From NCBI GenBank assembly GCA_002369325.1, contig DFDU01000009.1, positions 21,260-85,259 of the forward strand: 64,000 bases of DNA, in the 5' to 3' direction. The notes below the pieces were generated by a model. It was not told the DNA's origin, did not search any database, and saw nothing but the letters and a program-made list of their open reading frames with translations. Positions 46,153 to 53,278 of the stretch are shown piece by piece. The translations under genes were made by a program, and so were the position numbers. The first letter of the stretch is position 1, and the number at the start of each line of letters is the position of its first letter. Source of the stretch: Lachnospiraceae bacterium UBA3820. GTDB taxonomy: Bacteria > Bacillota > Clostridia > Lachnospirales > Lachnospiraceae.

Positions 46153-46920
46153 TTAACCTACCTTTCTATCAGAAAAATCATATCTGATTACGTTATTCTT
46201 ATTCCTGTCTTCCTCAAGCATCTGCATATACGCCCTTCCGTATTTGGAAAACGACGTCTTTCTTATATTTTCTTTGCTTAATATGTTAACAAACCACATC
46301 GGGATTGCCGATGCTGTTTTTACTTCCATAAGTGACATTCCTTCTTCAAGGATATCATTTCCGTAAGGTTTTGAAGTTAGCTGCATATCTTCTCTTCTCC
46401 ACTTTATGTTTTTATCGAAAGTAACCCTGAAATTTTCATCGTCTTTTGAGTAATATGCTGTCCTGTCATAACAAAGATAAACCGCCGGCTCAAGATTTTT
46501 ATAATAATCTTTTACATAGTCAAGTTCCTTTACAATCTGTCTCTCAAGAAAACCGTTCTTTTCCACAGAATGCTCTATCCCGGAATTATTTTTAAGATAA
46601 ATTCTTGCCTGGTTTTCTTTCATTGAAACTCTTCTCTTATAGACAACTCCGTCATATTTTTTCTTTAATTCTACAAAGACATTCTCACCCGGTTTTATCT
46701 GTCCATAACTTCTTACTCTAAGTTTTTCCTTGTATGCCGGACTTTCAAGTGAAACTCTTATAAGCCTCTTATCCGGAGTATCGTAATATATATTGCAAAT
46801 GGTACTCTCACCATATGCATCCGGCACCATATAATTTTTGAACACTTCCTCAATAAGCTTTCTTTGTTCCTTGGTCACAAGATATTTGACTTCAAACCTT
46901 TTAAATATTTCATTATTCAT
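46153..46920 (-). CDS. VTC-domain polyphosphate polymerase-like protein
   Basis: This 255-residue protein has the tunnel-type triphosphate-binding fold of VTC4. Conserved basic and acidic strands are present: RFEVKYLVTKEQRKLIEE, EKLRVRSYG, VFVELKKKYDGVVYKRRVS and LMEVKTASAIPMWFVNIL. In yeast VTC4 this domain makes polyphosphate from ATP. Bacterial homologues next to DUF4956 and CotH/Cthe_2159 proteins are uncharacterised, and a role in modifying a surface polymer is a guess. It is the first gene of a three-gene operon with a response-regulator-like promoter. Confidence 0.85.
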   Translation of the reverse strand: MNNEIFKRFEVKYLVTKEQRKLIEEVFKNYMVPDAYGESTICNIYYDTPDKRLIRVSLESPAYKEKLRVRSYGQIKPGENVFVELKKKYDGVVYKRRVSMKENQARIYLKNNSGIEHSVEKNGFLERQIVKELDYVKDYYKNLEPAVYLCYDRTAYYSKDDENFRVTFDKNIKWRREDMQLTSKPYGNDILEEGMSLMEVKTASAIPMWFVNILSKENIRKTSFSKYGRAYMQMLEEDRNKNNVIRYDFSDRKVG

Positions 46921-46984
46921 AACTTATCACTCCTTTTGGGGATTATCATTTTTAAGTTGTTTTCCCTTAACTTGTGTTAATGAT

Positions 46985-47011
46985 AATATACGAACCTTAA
47001 ATGAACCTTAA
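46985..47011 (-). promoter_or_regulatory. Direct-repeat promoter of the VTC operon (OmpR-family site)
   Basis: On the minus strand TTAAGGTTC occurs twice (47011-47003 and 47000-46992), period 11, directly before a TATATT -10 box (46990-46985). No -35 box is present. Tandem repeats one helical turn apart in this position are typical of OmpR/PhoB-family activation. Confidence 0.6.
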
Positions 47012-47026
47012 GCTTGAAAGAAAATA

Positions 47027-47065
47027 AAAAAAACGAGATGGCTTTATTAAACCATCCCGTTTTTT
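47027..47065 (-). terminator. Terminator after the small HAD gene
   Basis: A stem pairs GGGATGG with CCATCTC (one wobble pair included) and is flanked by A- and T-runs; the minus-strand transcript ends CGTTTTTTTT. It closes the GNAT/two-component/HAD operon. Confidence 0.75.
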
Positions 47066-47556
47066 CAGTCTTTAAATTCAAGCTTTCTTATTTTCTCAGC
47101 CCGTTCAATAATTTTTTCTTTCCAGTCATCATCCTGAGCCTCAAGCTGAAAAACATTATAGCCGTATTGTCGCCCCAAAGTACAGACTATCGCTTCATCG
47201 TCAATATGAAGTGATATATGATAAAAATTCGGGAGCTTTTGGGGAAGTGATTGTTTATTGTCACGCTGAACTTCCTTTAAATGTCTTGTCCCGTTTACTA
47301 TACCATCAAATTTAACACCATACTTTTTGAAAAGGTTTTTAATATATTTTTCCGTTCGAAAAGAAGATGTATAAATCCATACTTCGTATCCCATTTCCTG
47401 AAGCTTATTGATAAGTTCCGGGGTTCCAAAGCGAAGCCGTTCTTTATATATTTTATTAAATGGAAATCTCAATGGCGGTTCCGTCTTATGTGTTTTTGGC
47501 AACACAAAGAGCACTTCATCCAAATCAAAAGAAACCCGCATTTTCATTTCATTCAT
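47065..47556 (-). CDS. Stand-alone HAD-like phosphatase, paralogue of the neighbour's C-terminal half
   Basis: This 163-residue protein shows motif I FDLDEVLFV (DxD), motif II YTSS (GYEVWIYTSSF), a basic motif III region and motif IV HIDDEAIV. Residues 20-95 (FPFNKIYKERLRFGTPELIN, KNLFKKYGVKFDGIVNGTRH) closely match the C-terminal half of the protein encoded just upstream. Here the catalytic acidic pair DD is intact. The start at 47556 lies one base past the upstream stop (TAATATG), so the two are coupled. The substrate is unknown. Confidence 0.7.
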   Translation of the reverse strand: MNEMKMRVSFDLDEVLFVLPKTHKTEPPLRFPFNKIYKERLRFGTPELINKLQEMGYEVWIYTSSFRTEKYIKNLFKKYGVKFDGIVNGTRHLKEVQRDNKQSLPQKLPNFYHISLHIDDEAIVCTLGRQYGYNVFQLEAQDDDWKEKIIERAEKIRKLEFKD

Positions 47557-47557
47557 A

Positions 47558-48451
47558 TTACTCATCCTTTTTTATTTTTTCCATAATTGAAATCACTTCA
47601 CGTGACCAGCTTTCATCCGTACAATCAATATCGAATTGTTCGAAATCTTTTCCGTCATTGGGAATACGAACTATCATATTGTTATCTATTGTAACGGTTT
47701 CACGATATGTATCCTTGAACAATTTTTCAATCTTTTCCATGCTGGCTTTTTTATCCGGATTATTAGTCCCCTTACGCTTGGTTCCTGTTACTATTCCATC
47801 TACATGTACATGATATTTTCTAAACAGATGCTCAATATAATCGTAAGAATAATAATACTCTGAAAAAAGCCAAATATCATATCCGTTTTTTACAAGAAAA
47901 TGAAACAAAGCCGGTATTCCCAATTTAAGGCGTTCTTTATAAAAACGATTTGCAGGAAACTTAAGCGGCTTATCCAAAAATTCATCATTTTCGGTGCGAA
48001 GCACAACCTCATCCAGATCAAATGTTGCACGCTTATCATGCTTTGAATTTTCAATCATTTTCTCGATATCAGTTTCCTGCGTAAGGTTAACAATCTTAAC
48101 CGGAATCTTTTTTATACCGCAACGCATGGCTGCAGCCCAGCGATGATGACCGTTTAAAATCATATATCCTTCCGGATGCATTTTTTCGACAAAGATCGGT
48201 TCCTCAATAGCTTCCATATCATGTTGCTTTGCTCGTCTGAATTTTTCTTCATATTCGCTTATAATTCTATAGCTTGGACCTACTCCCAAAACACAAAACT
48301 CATCATCCGGATTGGGACGAAGCGCATCGCACGATATCTTCTTTTTTGTAAGTCTTTCAAATACGCTTGCTTTAACCGGTATATGTATTCCTTTGTTTTT
48401 ATTAATAAGGTCCTCAAGAAATCTTTCAAGTTCTGTTTGTGGTTTTGCCAT
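47558..48451 (-). CDS. ParB-like domain fused to HAD-like domain
   Basis: This is a 297-residue two-domain protein. Residues about 20-130 resemble the ParB/sulfiredoxin fold, with MILNGHHRWAAAMRCGIKKIPVKIV as the nucleotide-binding motif. Residues about 143-290 are HAD-like: ATFDLDEVVLRTEN, NGYDIWLFSEYY, then TIDNNMIVRI where the acidic pair of motif IV is reduced to one Asp. No helix-turn-helix typical of chromosome-partition ParB is seen, so a segregation role is unlikely. It is followed by a paralogous stand-alone HAD gene and preceded, 36 bases upstream, by the histidine kinase. Confidence 0.7.
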   Translation of the reverse strand: MAKPQTELERFLEDLINKNKGIHIPVKASVFERLTKKKISCDALRPNPDDEFCVLGVGPSYRIISEYEEKFRRAKQHDMEAIEEPIFVEKMHPEGYMILNGHHRWAAAMRCGIKKIPVKIVNLTQETDIEKMIENSKHDKRATFDLDEVVLRTENDEFLDKPLKFPANRFYKERLKLGIPALFHFLVKNGYDIWLFSEYYYSYDYIEHLFRKYHVHVDGIVTGTKRKGTNNPDKKASMEKIEKLFKDTYRETVTIDNNMIVRIPNDGKDFEQFDIDCTDESWSREVISIMEKIKKDE

Positions 48452-48487
48452 ATTATTTTTCTCTCTTTCTGATGATTATAAAATATT

Positions 48488-49816
48488 CTATATTTCAAAT
48501 GTAAAACTTATAATATTCTCGTTTTTCTTTTCAGCCAAAAGTTTACCTTTATGCATTTGCGCAATTTCACGAGCTACCGAAAGTCCTATTCCAAAGCCTC
48601 CACCCTTTTGTGTTCTTGCACTGTCCCCTCGATAAAAACGATCAAACATTTTTTCAGGGTTGATATCAGGCAGTGACGCACATGTATTTGATACTGAAAA
48701 CCTGATATGCTTATCATGTTTCTTAAGTTTTAGATTTATTTCGGTTCCCTCATCCGCATACTTAACAGCATTATCGATGAGTATATTCACAAGCTGAGTC
48801 ATACTCTCTTTATCGGCCTTTAGATGCACATCCTCTTCTATGTCTTTCTCAATTTTAAGATTTCTCTTTTTTGCGGATTCTTCAAATGAATTAACAGTAT
48901 TCTTAACCATCTTGGAAAAATCGATTTCCTCAAATTTCAATACTGCCGTACCTTCATCCATCTTTGCAAGAGAAAGCATTCTTTGCATAAGCTCGCTTAA
49001 TCTTGTGGTCTGCTTTCTTATATTTTTACTCCACTTGCTTTCACCGTTATGAAGCTCCATCGCCTCTGTATTGGCAAGTATTATCGCAAGCGGTGTCTTT
49101 ATCTCATGTCCCGCATCGGTTATAAACTGCTTCTGTCTTTCAATATTTGCCGCTATAGGTTTTATGGCTTTTTTAGATAATGCAATAATTAAAACAAGCA
49201 TCAAAATCCAGCCAACAAATCCTATTCCTGCCGATACCAAGGCTACGGCAAGTATCGATTGCGTTTCTTTTTTAATGTCAAGAAATACTATTGTTTTTCC
49301 TTTTCCGTCAAAGCTTTCGGAAACGGTATATTTGTAATTATCCGTCTTTCCCTTGCTCTTACCTTCCGATAAAACCGAATTTGCATATTCTTCCGCTTTT
49401 TCTTCATCTATTGTTGAAATATGACTTATATCGGTAAAAACCACATTATCCTCTTCATCAATTTTTACCACGAAATAAACCGCCGACAATCTGTCATCCT
49501 CGTTAAGAACCGGATTAAAAAGTCGAAATCCGTTTCCGTTATGTGCAGGCGGTTCAATAGAATTATCCGGTTCTTCCTTTATATCTCCATCCGTTGCGGT
49601 TTCAAAAAAAACATCGGGTGAATATTCCGGACGAATTTCAAAATTTCCGTCTTTCGGCATTTTGTTATCCTCAGAAAGCATATTCATAAGATTTTCATTT
49701 TGGTTATTTAATCTTATAATATTTACTACATTTACGGTACCGAGCAATACGACAATCAAAATAGTAATTGCAGTCATGGCAGTAAATATAAACTTTTTTT
49801 GAAGTGTTTTAACCAT
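48488..49816 (-). CDS. Sensor histidine kinase
   Basis: This 442-residue membrane kinase has TM1 (about 9-33), an extracytoplasmic sensor domain of about 150 residues (no recognised ligand), and TM2 (about 187-213). A HisKA domain with the phosphorylated His in AGHEIKTPLAII (about 237) follows. The HATPase domain has NILIDNAVKYADEGTEI and GGGFGIGLSVAREIAQMHKG. Its ATG shares a base with the stop of the response regulator gene (TAATG), so the pair is translationally coupled. Confidence 0.93.
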   Translation of the reverse strand: MVKTLQKKFIFTAMTAITILIVVLLGTVNVVNIIRLNNQNENLMNMLSEDNKMPKDGNFEIRPEYSPDVFFETATDGDIKEEPDNSIEPPAHNGNGFRLFNPVLNEDDRLSAVYFVVKIDEEDNVVFTDISHISTIDEEKAEEYANSVLSEGKSKGKTDNYKYTVSESFDGKGKTIVFLDIKKETQSILAVALVSAGIGFVGWILMLVLIIALSKKAIKPIAANIERQKQFITDAGHEIKTPLAIILANTEAMELHNGESKWSKNIRKQTTRLSELMQRMLSLAKMDEGTAVLKFEEIDFSKMVKNTVNSFEESAKKRNLKIEKDIEEDVHLKADKESMTQLVNILIDNAVKYADEGTEINLKLKKHDKHIRFSVSNTCASLPDINPEKMFDRFYRGDSARTQKGGGFGIGLSVAREIAQMHKGKLLAEKKNENIISFTFEI

Positions 49817-50487
49817 TAAATCTTCTCCAGTCTGTAACCTATATTTCTCTTTGCCTGTATCTCGACATCAGCCGAAAGCTGTGAAAGCTTCTTTCTTAAA
49901 TTGGAAATGTAAACCCATACGGTACTGATTTCCGCATCGGTTTCATATCCCCACACCTTTTCGAGAATGGTGTCTGCGGATAAATACATTTCCTGATTTA
50001 ACATAAACATCTCCATAACCTGAAATTCGAGTTTCGGAAGTATCAGCGAATCCTTGTCGGTCTTTAATTCGAAGGTCTTTTGATCAAGTGAAACATTTCC
50101 ACAGGTAAGCTCACTTGATATGGTCTTTTCTCTTCTTCTTAACATCGCTCTTAACCTTGCCAAAAGTTCATCCATGGCAAAAGGTTTGGCAAGGTAATCA
50201 TCAGCACCAAGATCAAGCCCCGCAACCTTATCCTCTATCTCAGACTTTGCCGTAAGCATAAGAACCGGTATCTGACACCCTTCGTTTCTCAGCTCCTTAA
50301 GTACAGTCAGTCCGTCTTTTTTAGGCATCATAATATCAAGAATTATTCCGTCATAATTCCCGAGTCTTGCATAATCAAGTGCTTCCTCACCGTCATACAC
50401 CGCATCCACAATATACTTGTGAAATGTCAGTATATCCACAAGTGCATCCGACATATCAATTTCATCCTCGGCTAAAAGCAGTTTCAT
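49816..50487 (-). CDS. OmpR-family response regulator
   Basis: The 223 residues comprise a receiver domain (acidic pocket AEDEID, phosphoacceptor Asp in GIILDIMMPKKDG at about 51, Lys in LAKPFAMDEL) and a C-terminal winged helix (about 130-220, VWVYISNLRKKLSQL). It partners with the downstream kinase. OmpR-type regulators bind tandem direct repeats, and such a repeat precedes the VTC operon about 3 kb away. It follows the GNAT gene by 12 bases. Confidence 0.93.
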   Translation of the reverse strand: MKLLLAEDEIDMSDALVDILTFHKYIVDAVYDGEEALDYARLGNYDGIILDIMMPKKDGLTVLKELRNEGCQIPVLMLTAKSEIEDKVAGLDLGADDYLAKPFAMDELLARLRAMLRRREKTISSELTCGNVSLDQKTFELKTDKDSLILPKLEFQVMEMFMLNQEMYLSADTILEKVWGYETDAEISTVWVYISNLRKKLSQLSADVEIQAKRNIGYRLEKI

Positions 50488-50499
50488 AAAATCAACTCC

Positions 50500-51333
50500 T
50501 TAATTTTGTTTTATCCTGCGCGGGATATATATCTTATCATTTATAATATAATTATCGTTACGATTAAGTACCTTGTTTCCGGCTCTATATTTGCTGTTCA
50601 TGTTCATAAGTGCACGTTGTTTTTCCATACGTGACTTTTTGTCATTAAATGCAACCGCTTTTTTGTTATAGCAACGCTCCATACCCTTGTCAATATACCT
50701 GTCATCACCCTCAAGCTTGTTTTTCTCGATACGAAGCTTATCTCCGTCATATACCGCATCTGTACGCTCTGTTACATTTTGAACTACATTCTTTCCACCT
50801 TCATCAAGCTGTTCAAACCATACTAATTGCATTTTCTGGCCCAGTCCCGAACCGCACATATCCTTAAGGTCGCCAAACCGTACACCGTCTTTTCTCATAC
50901 TTCCGGAATCAAGATATTTTATCTTTGTTCCCTGAATTCCTATAATTGTGACAAAGTGGTTTCCGTATAAAAGCGATACCGGTGATTTATGCTTTACGCT
51001 TCTCAATGTCTTACTGTTTTCATCACCCACAAAAAAACCGTAAACCGAAACCATTCTATCCATTTGACAAACAACAGAAAGAAAGCTTTCGATTAATTTA
51101 CTTCCTATTCCTCTTCTTCGAAATTCAGGATGAACAGCAAGTTGCATAATCTCGCAACCTTCTTCTCTCATTTCCGCCCAGATCACTCCGGCAGCAAAGC
51201 CTTCTGCCATTGCTCCAATCAATATTGTGCTCTCCTCATGTCCCAAAAAGTTATCAGGCAACAATTGTGTAAAAGCCTTAGGCTCATTTATAGGTATCAT
51301 ACCAATAATACAGTTATTTATATCAGTTTTCAT
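50500..51333 (-). CDS. GNAT acetyltransferase domain fused to a C39-like segment
   Basis: In this 277-residue protein residues about 1-95 are a GNAT fold with the acetyl-CoA motif MQLAVHPEFRRRGIGSKLIE, but the usual C-terminal GNAT strands are not clear. From about residue 115 the sequence SLLYGNHFVTIIGIQGTKIK then YLDSG resembles the His/Asp half of C39-type cysteine peptidases, without a visible catalytic Cys. The tail is basic and repetitive (KKSRMEKQRALMNMNSKYR). The start at 51333 follows AGGAG by five bases; longer forms are unsupported. It is the first gene of the two-component operon. Confidence 0.6.
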   Translation of the reverse strand: MKTDINNCIIGMIPINEPKAFTQLLPDNFLGHEESTILIGAMAEGFAAGVIWAEMREEGCEIMQLAVHPEFRRRGIGSKLIESFLSVVCQMDRMVSVYGFFVGDENSKTLRSVKHKSPVSLLYGNHFVTIIGIQGTKIKYLDSGSMRKDGVRFGDLKDMCGSGLGQKMQLVWFEQLDEGGKNVVQNVTERTDAVYDGDKLRIEKNKLEGDDRYIDKGMERCYNKKAVAFNDKKSRMEKQRALMNMNSKYRAGNKVLNRNDNYIINDKIYIPRRIKQN

Positions 51334-51481
51334 TTTTTCTCCTTTGCCTGTGCGGTAATCCATCGCCTGTTTTTGCTTATACTCGTTATTGTAACACAAA
51401 TATATAGAAAACAAAACCGAATTCCTTATAACTGTTTTTTCTTCCAAAGAAAAGCATTTAAGCAAATTTCCACCTAAGGTA

Positions 51482-51511
51482 TTGAAATTAATCAATAATT
51501 CGGGCTATAAT
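51482..51511 (+). promoter_or_regulatory. Sigma-A promoter for AI-2E permease gene 1
   Basis: TTGAAA at 51482-51487 and TATAAT at 51506-51511 have an 18-base spacer, 45 bases before the ATG. GAAGGGAG precedes the start codon. Confidence 0.65.
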
Positions 51512-51555
51512 TAATAGATACATTATTACTTTTACGTTTTGAAGGGAGATTTTTC

Positions 51556-52788
51556 ATGTCAGACAATCCTGATTCAATAACAGAAGAAAACTCAAAGAAA
51601 TCAGATAACAACGCTATAGAAAACAGTATCAAATCAAATGCCCATAAATTAAAGCCATACATTCCGCTTTGTATTTCGGTTTTAATTATGTTTGTGATTT
51701 TTAAATACTGGGACAGCGCGATTAATTTTATCGGACTTTTTATCAGTGCGGCATCGGGACTTATTATAGGAATCATCATTGCATTTCTCGTAAATATTAT
51801 AATGACCACATATGAAAAGGGAATTAACAAACTCTTCAGAGGCAAATTAAAACACAGTATATTAAGAGCAATAGGGATAACAACTTCCATGCTTACAATG
51901 TTATTGATTATTTTCGGTGTAATAAAAATAGTCATACCCGAGCTTATAAACAGCATTTCTCTGATGATTACCGCTCTAACCGATAATTTTCCGAAAATGC
52001 TTAAGGAATTAAAGAATAATAAATATGTCGGCAAATATGCTGCAAACCTCCTTAATTCCATGCCTTCATCAAAAGATATTGAAACTACCGTTCAGGGACT
52101 CGGTCGATTTGTTATAAATGGTGCAAGCGGAGCAATGAATGTCGTTGTAAGCTCTGTCGAAGCCATTATTTCCGTTGTAGCCAAGCTCGGCATCGGCATA
52201 TTCTTTTCCATTTATATTCTTGCCGATAAAGAAAAGCTTAAAAGGCAATGTACCGGTCTTGTAAATACTTATCTTCCCGGCAGGAAAAAAATTCTTTTTT
52301 TGGCAAGGCTGCTTGCAAAAAACTTCCGAAACTTCATAGTTGCTCAGGTTACAGACGCATGCATCCTGGGTAGTTTATGTACATTGGGTATGCTTTTGTT
52401 AAAACTCCCATATGCACTTATGTCCGGTGTAATAATTGCATTCTTTGCACTTATACCTATCATCGGTGCATTTTTGGGTATGGGTATTTCCGCATTTTTC
52501 ATACTTATGGTATCCCCGGTAAAGGCACTTGTGTTCCTTATTTTTATTATTACATTGCAGCAGATAGACAATAACTTTATCTATCCGCGTGTGGTTGGAA
52601 ACAAGGTTGAACTCCCGGGAATGTGGGTTCTTGCCGCTGTTACCGTCTTCGGCGGAATGTTCGGTATAGTCGGAATACTTTGCAGTGTTCCAGTTACTGC
52701 AACCGTATATAAGATTATAAAAGATGATTACAGAAAAAGAGTTGCCCGCACAGAACAACAATCTTGCGAAACAGACTCTTCACTTTAG
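51556..52788 (+). CDS. AI-2E family (PerM/YtvI-type) membrane permease
   Basis: This 410-residue integral membrane protein has about eight transmembrane segments and a large extracytoplasmic loop (about 130-200). The AI-2E family motif region is seen in LPYALMSGVIIAFFALIPII, GAFLGMGISAF and QQIDNNFIYPRVVGNKVELP followed by MWVLAAVTVFGG. The family includes AI-2 exporters and Na+/H+ antiporters, so substrate assignment is not safe. A second family member lies at 56937-58367. It is on the plus strand with its own promoter and a terminator. Confidence 0.88.
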   Translation: MSDNPDSITEENSKKSDNNAIENSIKSNAHKLKPYIPLCISVLIMFVIFKYWDSAINFIGLFISAASGLIIGIIIAFLVNIIMTTYEKGINKLFRGKLKHSILRAIGITTSMLTMLLIIFGVIKIVIPELINSISLMITALTDNFPKMLKELKNNKYVGKYAANLLNSMPSSKDIETTVQGLGRFVINGASGAMNVVVSSVEAIISVVAKLGIGIFFSIYILADKEKLKRQCTGLVNTYLPGRKKILFLARLLAKNFRNFIVAQVTDACILGSLCTLGMLLLKLPYALMSGVIIAFFALIPIIGAFLGMGISAFFILMVSPVKALVFLIFIITLQQIDNNFIYPRVVGNKVELPGMWVLAAVTVFGGMFGIVGILCSVPVTATVYKIIKDDYRKRVARTEQQSCETDSSL

Positions 52789-52796
52789 TCTTAATT

Positions 52797-52834
52797 AAAA
52801 AAAGATAAGTCTTTATCAAGACCTATCTTTTTTT
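52797..52834. terminator. Bidirectional terminator
   Basis: A 17-bp stem (52797-52813 with 52818-52834, one G-U) with A-run and T-run ends serves both the permease and the convergent small membrane protein gene. Confidence 0.85.
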
Positions 52835-52845
52835 AGTTTATGTCT

Positions 52846-53253
52846 TTAGTTTTTAATAAGACTTTCAATATGCTCAACGGAAACACCCGTCTTTTCGGAT
52901 ATTTTTTCAACCGGCATTTCCGCGTCAAAGTAAAGTGCCTTGATTCGACCTATGGTTTCGGCATCCAATTCGATTTTAACAGATTTCTTTTGTTCATCTG
53001 TCTGCTTCACGTCTTCCGAAACAGCTTCTTTTTGCTCTTTTATCTGTTCTCCATTTTTTTCTTTATCGGCTTCAACTTTTTTTGATGCCTCATATTGCAA
53101 AATAAAAGTATTTAATTCATTATATCTGTCTTCACGATTTCTTTTTGCGTTACTGTTCTTTTTTAGAAAATTTCTGACAAATAAAAAAACAATTACTGCC
53201 AGAACAGCCAAATATAAAGCAAAAAGCTTTGAGCCGCTTATCGCCAATAACAT
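52846..53253 (-). CDS. Small membrane protein with coiled coil and C-terminal HTH-like helices
   Basis: The 135 residues comprise one N-terminal membrane helix (about 8-28), a charged, probably coiled region (ASKKVEADKEKNGEQIKEQK), and a C-terminal domain (DAETIGRIKALYFDAEMPVE, then KISEKTGVSVEHIESLIKN) resembling a short helix-turn-helix. The start at 53253 follows GGAGG by six bases. The combination suggests a membrane-tethered adaptor or regulator; no family is recognised. It is just downstream of leuS. Confidence 0.65.
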   Translation of the reverse strand: MLLAISGSKLFALYLAVLAVIVFLFVRNFLKKNSNAKRNREDRYNELNTFILQYEASKKVEADKEKNGEQIKEQKEAVSEDVKQTDEQKKSVKIELDAETIGRIKALYFDAEMPVEKISEKTGVSVEHIESLIKN

Positions 53254-53278
53254 AAACAACCTCCCGGTCTAATTTTTA

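Noticed and set aside
47558..48451. A chromosome-partition or plasmid ParB, implying a replicon origin
   Set aside because: Only the N-terminal ParB fold motif is present, without HTH or dimerisation domain, ParA or parS sites. The fused half is HAD-like.
51492..52061. A 189-codon hydrophobic open frame antisense to the AI-2E permease
   Set aside because: It is a mirror of a membrane-protein coding sequence. It has no ribosome site and its codons follow the complement of the real gene.
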